A DNA stretch of 64,000 bases from NCBI RefSeq assembly GCF_002270355.1, contig NZ_NJFZ01000035.1:1-64000 (forward strand). Reading direction: 5' to 3'. How positions within the stretch are numbered: position 1 is the stretch's first letter; every line of letters begins with the position of its first letter. The DNA comes from Flectobacillus sp. BAB-3569 (lineage in GTDB: Bacteria; Bacteroidota; Bacteroidia; Cytophagales; Spirosomataceae). The notes below the pieces were generated by a model. That model searched no databases. It saw nothing but the letters and a program-made list of their open reading frames with translations, and was not told where the DNA came from. Made by a program: the position numbers and the translations under genes. This document shows, in pieces, positions 54,378 through 63,553 of this stretch.

Positions 54378-55628
54378 CTAAATTTTGATTATCAATAACT
54401 CATCAAATCGAGTCGTGTATTTTTGAGATAATCTCTCATTCTTTAGTTTCCAAGTCCTATCAAAACCCTGTGCTGCAAGTCTCAACTTATTTTTACCGTT
54501 TGAGTGATTAATTGAATCTAAAACCGTCATTAGCTTTTTTGACTTACTGTCAGGATGTGCAAATAGAGCTAACTGGTATTGGTCTTCTGGTATAATTCCA
54601 GACACTATGATTCCAGCTTTTTTATATCTATACCCTTCTTTGTAGATCCTTGATAAGCCCCAAAGGGCATTCTTTATGAGCACTCTCGAATCACTATCTG
54701 CCACAGGTAGTGTGATTGTTATTGAATTAAAGTACTGTTTTTCTTTTGCAAAAGGATTTGTGGTAACAAACACTTGTACATAATTGGCTACACTTTTTTG
54801 CTTTCTAAGCTTAAATGCACAGGCAGCCGCAAAATTCGATACTGCTTCTGAAAGCGGGCTATACTGAGTGAGCATGGTTCCAAAGCTTCGAGACGTACAG
54901 ATATTCTTTTTAGGCTCATTGATCAGTTCCATACTCAAGCATGAAATTCCTCTAAGTTCGTAAAGGAGTCGTTGCCCCACCACTGACATATTAGCTTTTA
55001 CCCAATGCTCATTTGCTTGTATAAAATCAAAGGCTGTGTGTATATTATGTGCCTCTAGTAATTTCGCATATCGCCTGCCAATACCCCAAACATCTTCGAT
55101 GGAGGTAGCTTTCAAGGCTTGTTCTATTTTCTCTGGGGTATCCAAAATCCATACACCCATTTCTTTATGATGTTTTTTGGCATACCGATTTGCAATTTTA
55201 GCAAGAGTCTTTGTTGATGCGACTCCTACGCAGGTAGGAATCCCCGTACACTGTTTGACCTTAGTACGAATTTGTAATGCATAGCTTGGCAAATTAGCTA
55301 TTCCTCGTAGATTGATGAATGATTCATCTATAGAATAAACCTCAATTTCGTTTGAAAATTGAGATAATATTTGAACTACTCTGTTTGAGATATCTCCATA
55401 CAAAACATAATTGCTACTAAAGACCTGAAGTTTTCCACTTTGAACTAAATTTTTAATCTCGAATGCAGGTATTCCCATTTTGATGCCCATTTCTTTGGCC
55501 TCATCTGATCGAGCAATCACACAGCCATCGTTGTTACTTAACACGACGACAGGTTTATTTCGTAGTTCAGGAGCAAATAACCTTTCGCACGAAACGTAGA
55601 AGTTATTACAGTCAACAAGTGCTATCAT
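54378..55628 (-). CDS. umuC: DNA polymerase V catalytic subunit UmuC
   Basis: This is a Y-family translesion polymerase of 416 residues. It starts MIALVDCNNFYVSCERLF with the first metal-binding Asp, and the Asp-Glu pair of the palm is in YSIDESFINLRG. GIPTCVGVASTKTLAKIANR is the fingers motif. The start at 55628 is chosen over an upstream ATG because it gives the family N-terminus and an ATGA overlap with umuD. It copies damaged DNA after activation by cleaved UmuD. Mobile elements often carry umuDC, and here it is convergent to the LRR genes. Confidence 0.93.
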   Translation of the reverse strand: MIALVDCNNFYVSCERLFAPELRNKPVVVLSNNDGCVIARSDEAKEMGIKMGIPAFEIKNLVQSGKLQVFSSNYVLYGDISNRVVQILSQFSNEIEVYSIDESFINLRGIANLPSYALQIRTKVKQCTGIPTCVGVASTKTLAKIANRYAKKHHKEMGVWILDTPEKIEQALKATSIEDVWGIGRRYAKLLEAHNIHTAFDFIQANEHWVKANMSVVGQRLLYELRGISCLSMELINEPKKNICTSRSFGTMLTQYSPLSEAVSNFAAACAFKLRKQKSVANYVQVFVTTNPFAKEKQYFNSITITLPVADSDSRVLIKNALWGLSRIYKEGYRYKKAGIIVSGIIPEDQYQLALFAHPDSKSKKLMTVLDSINHSNGKNKLRLAAQGFDRTWKLKNERLSQKYTTRFDELLIIKI

Positions 55629-56077
55629 CGCGTTCGGTGAATAACATAAGTTACGATACCCCAAATTTCAAAATCATCACTCGGATTAACCTGAATTGTG
55701 CTATACTTGTTATTTTCAGGAACTAAGGAATATTTATTCCCCTCAATTACTAACCGTTTTACTAGAAAATCGCCATTCAAGATTGCAACGATAATCGAAT
55801 TAGATTTTGCATGAATTGACCTGTCTACTACCAAAATATCACCTGATAATATATTGGCATCTCTCATGGAATCTCCCAATACCTTCACACAAAAAGTGCT
55901 AGAGGGGTTCTCAACCAATAATGAGTTAAAATCTAATTCCAGTTCTACATAATCTGCTGCTGGAGATGGAAACCCTGCACTTATTACAGAGTTAAAAAAA
56001 GGAATACTTAAGGATTTGGCGTTTTCATTACAAATCGTAAAAATCTGGATTTTCTTTGGCAGTAAGGGATGTTTCAT
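55625..56077 (-). CDS. umuD: UmuD-like S24 autoprotease
   Basis: The 150-residue protein has the self-cleavage site Ala34-Gly35 (VISAGFPSPA), the nucleophile Ser70 (LGDSMRD) and Lys107 (FLVKRL), which is the full catalytic set of the LexA/UmuD family. RecA filament-stimulated cleavage should give the active form for polymerase V. There is no N-terminal DNA-binding domain, so it is not a repressor. It forms an operon with umuC by a 4-base overlap. Confidence 0.93.
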   Translation of the reverse strand: MKHPLLPKKIQIFTICNENAKSLSIPFFNSVISAGFPSPAADYVELELDFNSLLVENPSSTFCVKVLGDSMRDANILSGDILVVDRSIHAKSNSIIVAILNGDFLVKRLVIEGNKYSLVPENNKYSTIQVNPSDDFEIWGIVTYVIHRTR

Positions 56078-56610
56078 TTTTATGGCTACATTTTTAAGTC
56101 AATAACAATAAAAATACAAATAAAGTTAAATAATGTAGCTGAAAATAAAGAATAGAATATGTTTTTTACAAAATAGATACGATAATTGTTCATTTGTTTA
56201 AAACCAAGTTGTACTTAAATTTTACAAACTGTACCAAATCTTTGAGTATATCAATGCATTAAACTACGGCTCGTTTCTAAGTATTACCGAGAACGTTAAT
56301 TCACTGAATTAGAAAACAAATGAATACTCCAAAATGCTGAATAAAATAATCGAGCTACTAAGTAGACATTTTTACTTATATCACTATACCTGAACTAGTA
56401 CAATAATTACAGGAAGACACAACTTATTCTTCACTGATGTATTTTTTTTAAGGGATAGCCATTTTCATTGTTGAATCATAGAACTACTTTTTGTCATCTT
56501 AAAATTTGTTTGTAATTTATGTAAATGAGGTACTTGGAAAGTCAAAAGCTTCAAGAGACTCATTTCAATATAATGCTTATCATTCATAATCATTTTAAAA
56601 CAAAGACAAT
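56078..56610. other. 533-bp divergent intergenic region
   Basis: It separates umuD (-) from the STAND operon (+) and must hold both promoters. No clear TAnnTTTG pair, SOS-type palindrome or RNA gene was recognised. Confidence 0.45.
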
Positions 56611-56946
56611 ATGGAAGGCTTAGTTTCAAAAATCACCACAGTAGTATTGTTAGGTGCGTTTTCAGTATTTGCAGCTCTAACGCTATCGGATAGTTTGGTA
56701 ACGAATAAAATAGTCACAGATAAAAACTTGGCTACTCTTTTAGTTTTCTTTGGTGCATTAGTTTTATCGATAATCGTTGTAGTTGCAGTTTTTAAGGCAG
56801 TTCCCAAAAAAGATAACGGAATTAAATTAAAAGGCAGTTCCAATAAATTAAATCAAGATTTTGGTACAGAAAAAGAGCCTAAAAATAAAAATAATTTGAT
56901 AGATATTGAAGGGGATGACAATATAGCGAATCAGGATATACGATAA
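56611..56946 (+). CDS. Two-TM small protein, first gene of the STAND operon
   Basis: The 111-residue protein has TM helices at about 7-27 and 42-64 and a cytosolic tail. The tail ends with IDIEGDDNIANQDIR. That ending resembles the EVEGNHNIVIQNV segment at the start of the next protein, a short beta-repeat motif seen in effector-associated parts of bacterial conflict proteins. It could be a membrane effector or anchor joined to the next protein by like-with-like packing. Confidence 0.6.
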   Translation: MEGLVSKITTVVLLGAFSVFAALTLSDSLVTNKIVTDKNLATLLVFFGALVLSIIVVVAVFKAVPKKDNGIKLKGSSNKLNQDFGTEKEPKNKNNLIDIEGDDNIANQDIR

Positions 56947-57011
56947 ATTAGTTAACGTTGATGAGACAAATTAAGCTAATGTAAAACTAGTTATTATAAA
57001 GTATATGTAAG

Positions 57012-58238
57012 ATGTTAAGTAACAATAAAAGCGAAGTAGAAGGTAATCATAATATTGTCATTCAAAACGTATCTGATTCTACAATAACTCTAAATGTTGG
57101 TGGAGAAGTAAAGGAAATCGACCGCAAACTTGAAGAACTTTTATCACTTCTTGAAAAACTGTCTCAAAATTCCTTTCAATCTGCCGATAAAACCTATAAG
57201 GTTGAAACTATTTCGCATGCTAACTTTGACTTTATCCTCAATCAGGCTGTCTTTGCAGGTTTACCGTATGAGGTAAAAGAAAATGCTTCCTCAGCAGACA
57301 ACTGGGCTTTGAGTTTAAGCCAAGAGCTAGTTGACTTAGATATTGCAGTAAATAACAATACAATTTTTAGTCACTACGGCTGGCTTATTGAAGTATTTTT
57401 ACAAAAAATGAGTACAGAAGTCGGTAAAGCTACTACCCTCCGTGCACTTTCATTTATGACCGAAGCTTATCAAGCTTCCTTGTATTACCTGTGCGTAATA
57501 CAATTGGCTCAGATAATACAAAAAAATAAAATAACAAATCCTATATTCACTGATTTTTTCAAGACCACACCCGAAAATCAGGTATTATTTGACTTTCAGC
57601 AATTATTACTTTTAGGCGCTGAGGCTTTGGGAGACGAGAACTTTGTTCCAGAAATCGTCGATTTTGTCGAGGAATTGAGCGATACAAATAGTGATTTATA
57701 TAACGTAGTCTTGTATTTAGATAAAATCCGTAGGCAACTTATCCACAATCAAATCAATGATGACTCATCACTGCCCCAGCTATTGGAAGACTATAGAACC
57801 GCCCTAATTTTTTGGTTACGCAAACTTACTTTTATCGCCAAATACCGCTTGGTCTCGATGAAAGAGATTAATATTCGTTATAAACTAGGGGCTACTTCAA
57901 AAGAATTTATTCACTTGTATGGCGAATTACATGGTATTTATGACAATCTAGTAACTCGTAAAGATTATACTCAACTCTCCATTAAAGATATTTTTACCTT
58001 CAATCAAAGTGTTTTGCTATTCAAGGGAACACATATACCTACTACTTTTAAGGAAATGTACAAAAATCAAAACGACATACCCTATATATCCTTGTCGCCA
58101 TTTATTATCGACCAAAGTGTATTTTCCGAAAAGATTACACAAACCCCCGAAATTTACAATTTTGGAGGGATGAATGGTAAAAATTACCATTTTGTCAATT
58201 TTAAAAATGAGTTACCGACTGGTGAACAAAAAAATTAG
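57012..58238 (+). CDS. STAND-associated protein with N-terminal VEGNHN motif
   Basis: The 408-residue protein begins with SEVEGNHNIVIQNVSDSTIT, a beta-repeat typical of small adaptor domains in STAND/EAD conflict systems. A short coiled coil (about 36-60) follows, then a long helical region (70-300) and a C-terminal part with no known motif. It lies between the two-TM gene and the NTPase, 109 bp ahead of the latter. I infer that it links signal and effector. I know no described activity. Confidence 0.6.
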   Translation: MLSNNKSEVEGNHNIVIQNVSDSTITLNVGGEVKEIDRKLEELLSLLEKLSQNSFQSADKTYKVETISHANFDFILNQAVFAGLPYEVKENASSADNWALSLSQELVDLDIAVNNNTIFSHYGWLIEVFLQKMSTEVGKATTLRALSFMTEAYQASLYYLCVIQLAQIIQKNKITNPIFTDFFKTTPENQVLFDFQQLLLLGAEALGDENFVPEIVDFVEELSDTNSDLYNVVLYLDKIRRQLIHNQINDDSSLPQLLEDYRTALIFWLRKLTFIAKYRLVSMKEINIRYKLGATSKEFIHLYGELHGIYDNLVTRKDYTQLSIKDIFTFNQSVLLFKGTHIPTTFKEMYKNQNDIPYISLSPFIIDQSVFSEKITQTPEIYNFGGMNGKNYHFVNFKNELPTGEQKN

Positions 58239-58347
58239 TTCATAATAGGGAGTTGATTGTCAAAAATGTGAATTCAAATTTTCCCAAATTGGATCACTTA
58301 TTTAAACATTTAAACCTATTAATAAGCACTTTCCACAGAAGTAGGCC

Positions 58348-59841
58348 ATGAAAGCACCCTTTAAATTTTTAGATTCCTATAGCCAAGGAGATATGGAGGT
58401 TTTCTTTGGTAGAAAAAAAGAAACCGACAATCTTTACGATGCCTTGTCAGGTGTAAAACATCTGTTGGTATATGGCCCTTCAGGAGCGGGAAAAACTAGC
58501 TTGATTGAGTGTGGTTTACGTAATCAATTCTCTGATGCTGATTGGTTTGCTCTTACTATTCGCAAAGGTAAAAATATTGTAGAATCGGTTTTTACGGCTA
58601 TCAACGAGGTGCTAAAAAACAAACTCGACCCCAACGAAGCCCTTAACTTTACCAATTTGGTAGAAAGTCTTTTCTCTGAAAAGTACCAACCTGTATATCT
58701 CCTCTTTGACCAGTTTGAGGAATTATTGATTTTGGGCGAACAAGAAGAAAAGGAGTCTTTTTTTAAAGCTATCAACGAGCTTATCCGCTACAAAGTACCA
58801 TGCCGTATTTTGTTTATTATGCGGGAGGAGTTTATTGGATATCTCTCTGAATTTGAATATCTATGTCCAACTATCTTCCAAAATCGTTTTCGCTTAGAGA
58901 AAATGAATCGGAACAATGTGCAACAAGTAATAGAAGAGATATTAAATGCGCCATTTTATAAAGATAAATTTATTGTAGCTGACGCCGACAGAGAAAAACT
59001 TAGCAAGAAAATAATTGAGCGACTTCCTGATGCCCAAAAAGAAATAGAACTAACACACGTACAAGTATTTTTGAGTGAATTGTGGGAAAGAGCAAGCGAA
59101 GGGCAAAAGGGTTTACCTTGCTTAGAGGATACATTGGTAAAAGAAAGCGATAAGCTTGAAACCATTTTGGATAGTTTTCTCAAAAAGCAATTGACAGCAA
59201 TGGAGGAAATATTTGGAAAAAAAATACCTTTAGAAGTGCTGGCGTTGATGATTTCGGAGCGGAATACAAAATTACAATTAACGATTAAAGAAATCAAAGA
59301 AGAACTCCAAGCAAAAGCGGTTTTATTGGAAGAAGTACAAGTACTTAAGGTACTGGACGTATTTGAACAAAACCGAATTTTACGTAAACTTGGTAGCGAA
59401 CCTAACATTAAATTCGAAATTACCCACGATTTACTGGCATTGGCGGTAGGGCAAAACCTTACGGAGGATATCAAACTACGCCAAAAAGCCGTGGACATCT
59501 ATGCTATATACCAAGACCGCACTGCCTTGTTTTCTCAAACAGAGCTTGATTATATACGCCCCTATCAAAGCTATTGGGACTATCCAGTCAAGTTAAAGGA
59601 GAAAATACAAGCAAGTGAAGTAGCGATTGAAAATGAAAAAAACAGAGCATTAACCGAAGCCATTGCCATTGCAGAACGTGAAAAAAGGTTGAGTGAGAAG
59701 GCTAAACGACGAAGCTACATTGCAATTGTTGTGGCGATGGTAGCTGTGATTGCCTCTGGGCTTGCAAGGTGGCAGTACCAACAAGCAAAAGTAAAAAGCC
59801 AAGAAGCACAATTAGCACAAAAAAAGCCCAAGCTACTTTAG
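58348..59841 (+). CDS. STAND (nSTAND1-type) NTPase with TM helix, zero-frame product
   Basis: The 497-residue zero-frame product has PFKFLDSYSQGDMEVFFGRK at the start, Walker A GPSGAGKT (43-50), Walker B YLLFDQFEEL (116-125), a winged-helix-like region, and one TM helix at about 457-473. It stops 15 bases after the heptamer A_AAA_AAG (59820-59826). A -1 shift at the heptamer joins it to the WG/LRR frame and gives 1108 residues: NTPase, TM, sensor. STAND proteins are switches in phage defence and self/non-self sensing. The TM implies that the sensor is outside the inner membrane. Confidence 0.85.
   Translation: MKAPFKFLDSYSQGDMEVFFGRKKETDNLYDALSGVKHLLVYGPSGAGKTSLIECGLRNQFSDADWFALTIRKGKNIVESVFTAINEVLKNKLDPNEALNFTNLVESLFSEKYQPVYLLFDQFEELLILGEQEEKESFFKAINELIRYKVPCRILFIMREEFIGYLSEFEYLCPTIFQNRFRLEKMNRNNVQQVIEEILNAPFYKDKFIVADADREKLSKKIIERLPDAQKEIELTHVQVFLSELWERASEGQKGLPCLEDTLVKESDKLETILDSFLKKQLTAMEEIFGKKIPLEVLALMISERNTKLQLTIKEIKEELQAKAVLLEEVQVLKVLDVFEQNRILRKLGSEPNIKFEITHDLLALAVGQNLTEDIKLRQKAVDIYAIYQDRTALFSQTELDYIRPYQSYWDYPVKLKEKIQASEVAIENEKNRALTEAIAIAEREKRLSEKAKRRSYIAIVVAMVAVIASGLARWQYQQAKVKSQEAQLAQKKPKLL
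59820..59826 (+). promoter_or_regulatory. -1 slippery heptamer A_AAA_AAG
   Basis: The zero-frame codons are CAA AAA AAG CCC. After a -1 slip, reading resumes at GCC CAA GCT ACT TTA, which is exactly the LRR frame. The same heptamer is used by the IS3 copy at 4705-4711. A lost A in a run of eight (mutation or assembly) gives the same sequence, so the site is a candidate only. Confidence 0.55.
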
Positions 59842-61673
59842 ATAAAATCTATTTTTATAATGATGAATTCGGGATAGCTTATGATAAAATAAATGAAAAA
59901 TATGGGGTTATTGACAAAAACTTACAAATTAAAATACCCTTTCAATTTGATGAAGCCTTCTCTTTTGATTCTGATGGCTTTGCAAAAGTTAAAATAAATG
60001 ATTCAACTTATTTTATTGACCCCAATGGAGATAAATATATCTTGGCGACAAACCTCAATGAATTGAATAATTCAACCACGGCTTTAGACTTGCGCAATAA
60101 AAATTTAAGTAAAATTCCCAAAGCTGTATTTGAGCAAAAACAATTGAAAGTTTTACTACTAAGTGATAATAAAATCAGCAAAATCGAAGGTTTAGATAAA
60201 CTTACTGCGTTACAAACACTTGTTATTTCAGGAAATAAAATCAACAAAATCGAGGGTTTAGATAATCTTACGGCTTTGATAAATCTTGATTTTACAGGAA
60301 ATGAAATCAGTAAAATAGAAGGCTTAAAAAAACTTGACGCTTTAAAAGAACTTAGTATCTCAGGAAATAAAATCAGCAAAATCGAAGGTTTAAATTACCT
60401 TTACGCTTTAGAGAATCTTGATTTTTCAGGAAATAAAATCAGCAAAATCGAAGGTTTAAATAACCTTTACGCTTTAGAAAATCTTAATTTTTCAGGAAAT
60501 AAAATCAACAAAATCGAAGGTTTAAATAACCTTTCCGCTTTAGAAAATCTTGATTTTTCAGGAAATGAAATCAGCAAAATCAAAGGTTTAAATAACCTTT
60601 CCGCTTTAGAAAATCTTGATTTTTCAGGAAATAAAATCAGCAAAATCGAAGGTTTAGAGAACCTTACTGCTTTAGAAAAACTTGATTTTTCAAGAAATAT
60701 CATCATTAAGCTTGAAGGTTTAGAGAACCTTACTGCTTTAAGAAATCTTTATTTTTCAGGAAATAAAATCAGCAGAATCGAAGGTTTAAATAACCTTACT
60801 GCTTTAGAAAATCTTGATTTTTCAGGAAATATCATTAGCAAGCTCGAAGGTTTAGAGAACCTTACTGCTTTAAGAAATCTTTATTTTTCAGGAAATAAAA
60901 TCAGCAGAATCGAAGGTTTAAATAACCTTACTGCTTTAGAAAATCTTGATTTTTCAGGAAATATCATTGGCAAGCTCAAAGGTTTAGATAACCTTACTGC
61001 TTTAAGAACGCTCAATTTTTCAAGAAATAAAATCATAAAAATCGAAGACTTAGAAAACCTTATTGCTTTAGAAAATCTTAATTTTTCAGGAAATATCATT
61101 AGTAAGCTCGAAGGTTTAGATAATCTTACTACTTTAATATCACTCGATTTTTCAAGAAATAAAATCAGCAAACTCGGAGGGTTGGAAAAACTTACCTCAT
61201 TAAAATTTCTTGATGTTACCTCTAATCATATTAGCAAAATCGAAGGTCTAGAAAAATTTACCTCTTTGAAAGGATTTAATGCCTTCTTAAATCCAATTAA
61301 AGAAATCGAAGGTTTAGAAACGCTTACAGGCTTATTGGCAGTTCAGATTGTATCAATTCAAATCGGTAAACTCAAAGGCTTAGAAAAACGTGCTGCTTTA
61401 CAAACTCTTGACCACATATCGAGTAGTATCACTAAACTCAAAGGCTTAAAAAGACTTACATCAGTACAAAGAATATATTCTAGAAATGGTAGAAATCCTC
61501 AACTTAGACTATTAGAAAAATTTAATACTTTTCAAGAACTTGTGAATGCATTAAATCGAATCAATTCACTCGATTGGTTTGAAAAAGTTTATCTTTTAAA
61601 AAGCCTTGAAGTCTCCTCAAATAAATTCGACAAGGAGGATTATGAAAAAATAAAAATAGAAAAAAAATATTAG
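59826..61673 (+). CDS. WG/LRR sensor half of the STAND protein (-1 frame)
   Basis: The frame contributes 615 residues after the slip. WG-type repeats come first (FGIAYDKINEKYGVIDKNLQ). About 20 LRRs of 22 residues follow (consensus LENLDFSGNKISKIEGLNNL), with the last ones degenerate, then a helical end. An independent start upstream gives only a nonsense lead-in, so it is expected to be made as a fusion. It matches the exported LRR protein at 48144. Repeats 9-10 and 11-12 are near-identical 132-bp units, a sign of recent repeat expansion. Confidence 0.8.
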   Translation, partial: AQATLDKIYFYNDEFGIAYDKINEKYGVIDKNLQIKIPFQFDEAFSFDSDGFAKVKINDSTYFIDPNGDKYILATNLNELNNSTTALDLRNKNLSKIPKAVFEQKQLKVLLLSDNKISKIEGLDKLTALQTLVISGNKINKIEGLDNLTALINLDFTGNEISKIEGLKKLDALKELSISGNKISKIEGLNYLYALENLDFSGNKISKIEGLNNLYALENLNFSGNKINKIEGLNNLSALENLDFSGNEISKIKGLNNLSALENLDFSGNKISKIEGLENLTALEKLDFSRNIIIKLEGLENLTALRNLYFSGNKISRIEGLNNLTALENLDFSGNIISKLEGLENLTALRNLYFSGNKISRIEGLNNLTALENLDFSGNIIGKLKGLDNLTALRTLNFSRNKIIKIEDLENLIALENLNFSGNIISKLEGLDNLTTLISLDFSRNKISKLGGLEKLTSLKFLDVTSNHISKIEGLEKFTSLKGFNAFLNPIKEIEGLETLTGLLAVQIVSIQIGKLKGLEKRAALQTLDHISSSITKLKGLKRLTSVQRIYSRNGRNPQLRLLEKFNTFQELVNALNRINSLDWFEKVYLLKSLEVSSNKFDKEDYEKIKIEKKY

Positions 61674-63135
61674 ACCTTCTAGGCACGCCATACTTTACAC
61701 GATCTAAAATAGAAATAGAAGAAGGCCAAATTTATAATTCCAAATAAATACAACTTTTTCCAAAGAATATGAACGGCATAAAACAAATTAAACCCAAAAC
61801 TCCATTGGCATAGATTTAGCCAGATAAGAATTTATATCAGAATTCACTTTTAAAATTTGACTCGAACACTACTTATTTGACGACCTTTAATCTTTTAACC
61901 CTTATTTAAACATATTGTACTTAATTCTTACTTGAGCAATCAAGTTTTAGTGCAAAATTATATTTAAGTTTTTTATTATAGGGACAAGGCAACATGCATA
62001 AGGCAAAGAGTGTTAAAATGTTTTTTAGTAACGATAGATATATTCTGCCGAATGCCCAGAGCCGAAAGCCGAAAGCTCAAAAATTAAATCTTATTTTGCC
62101 CACTAACTTAAGTAATCATGCAGAATTATATTTAAGTTTTTTGTTGAAGTCACGAGGCAACAGGCACAAGGCACAGAGTGTTAAAATGTTTTTATTAACC
62201 ATAGCTATGCTTTTTTCTAAAGCCCACCGCCGAAAGCTAATACCTGAATGCCTTAGGCACAAAAATTAAATTCTATTTTGCCCACTAACTTACTTTGTTT
62301 ATTTGCTTTTGAAGTGTATTTAATAGGTTGTGTTTTGAACTTTTAAGGGTAAAATAATATTTCCAGTCTGTTTATGAATTTCATAATGTTTTATCAAGGA
62401 GTCTTTCCTTGTCGGTTTCTCCGATAAAGTGTATATAAGCATTAGAATCTGAAAGCACTAAGTTTTTAAGAGTATGTGTTTTCCTTTTTCCAACATAAAA
62501 CTCTTTTTGAAGTTCATTGTCTTTTGCTTCTTTCTACTAATCTGTATTTTAGATATTTTACATAAAATGTAATCTGAGTTTTCAGTAGTAGTGAAACTAC
62601 TCTGACGATTAACTAGAAAACTTAAATAATCTAAGGTTTTATGTAAAAACACCTTAGATTGTTTAAGTTTTCATTTACTTTTGACTCCCACATCCAAAAA
62701 TACTCTACCTTAAAAGCAAGGCTAGGATTATGCTTTAAATATTGTAGAATGAACTCTAGTTTGACATTACCCTTAATAAAGGCTACTTAATTTAGATCCT
62801 TTGCGTTGTCGGTACTTGGGAAGAGTCCCTTGCAAGGGATGGGATGTGTTCTCTCTTCTATAAGAGGGCAAAAACTGGATATAAATATGTACATTATAAA
62901 TAATTAAGTATATTTTTTACTCTACATTTAATAAATATCTTTACTTTTTTAGATTAGATTTTTAGGTTTTGCGACCACTAATATAAAAAAGTCAAACCTT
63001 CTTATACTAGTTTAAATACCAATTAATCTAATCATTAAAAATATTACTAATTTTCTTTAGCAGTAAAATTCTAAAAATGACCATGAAAGTTATGATATAT
63101 AAAATCTACTTTAGTGGTCTTACACATCAGAATAC
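61674..63135. other. Gene-poor stretch with a direct repeat
   Basis: No supported gene is found. An imperfect direct repeat occupies 61952-62292. The rest is AT-rich, with a short GC-richer patch near 62808-62870 that does not fold as a tRNA. It separates the STAND operon from the small genes at the right edge. Confidence 0.5.
61952..62292. repeat. Imperfect tandem direct repeat, about 168 bp period
   Basis: Unit 1 (61952-62110) and unit 2 (62120-62292) share their starts (ATTATATTTAAGTTTTTT), their middles (AGAGTGTTAAAATGTTTTT, CCGAAAGC) and their ends (TTTTGCCCACTAACTTA). An apparent 91-codon frame inside is a by-product of the repeat. Confidence 0.75.
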
Positions 63136-63450
63136 CTAGGGTGTAACAAGAAAAGTATTTTTTGTAAATTCTATAAATTGACAAAATCCCTTGATAGCTT
63201 GCTTGAGCTTTTTATTCTCAGTCTGTAATTCTTCTATTTCTTTGTTGGACTTGTGTCGGTGGGAATTGTAGGTCTGTCTAAGCCCTTGTAACTCTTCTGT
63301 TTTCTCTCTGTAATCTCTTAAGATAAACTCAAAGACAGATTGTCCAGTTTTGATATTTTCCTTCTGCATAACTTGGTTCATGATTTCGACCAAGTCTGCA
63401 TTTTCATCGTTGTCTAACCCACGAAGGGTCATTGTTGAGAATTGTTTCAT
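63136..63450 (-). CDS. Coiled-coil protein with RHH-like head, 104 residues
   Basis: The N-terminal half (MTLRGLDNDENADLVEIMNQ, then GQSVFEFILRDYREKTEEL) looks like a ribbon-helix-helix or short helical head. The second half is a coiled coil (KEIEELQTENKKLKQAIKGF). The build recalls the 341-residue protein at 46.6 kb on a smaller scale. It may bind DNA. Confidence 0.55.
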   Translation of the reverse strand: MKQFSTMTLRGLDNDENADLVEIMNQVMQKENIKTGQSVFEFILRDYREKTEELQGLRQTYNSHRHKSNKEIEELQTENKKLKQAIKGFCQFIEFTKNTFLVTP

Positions 63451-63551
63451 TTTGATAGAATTAAAAAGATGATGACTAAAAATGCGGTAAATACATTTGC
63501 GACTGTTTCTGCTAGCAGTTCGACTTCTAGGTGTTCTTTGATTCTTTTCAT
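63447..63551 (-). CDS. 34-residue single-TM protein
   Basis: It reads MKRIKEHLEVELLAETVANV, then a hydrophobic helix FTAFLVIIFLILSK. The stop overlaps the next start (ATGA), and the upstream gene lies 2 bases away, so it is likely translated. It is of the same kind as the small membrane proteins in the 19-33 kb block. Confidence 0.5.
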   Translation of the reverse strand: MKRIKEHLEVELLAETVANVFTAFLVIIFLILSK

Positions 63552-63553
63552 TG

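Noticed and set aside
61994..62269. 91-codon frame
   Set aside because: It arises from the 168-bp noncoding direct repeat and shows no codon bias.
62458..62652. 64-codon minus-strand frame
   Set aside because: It lies in AT-rich DNA with no start context or neighbour, and its sequence is not protein-like.
62808..62870. GC-richer patch as a tRNA or attR remnant
   Set aside because: No cloverleaf can be drawn and no match to the tRNA-Glu 3' end was found.
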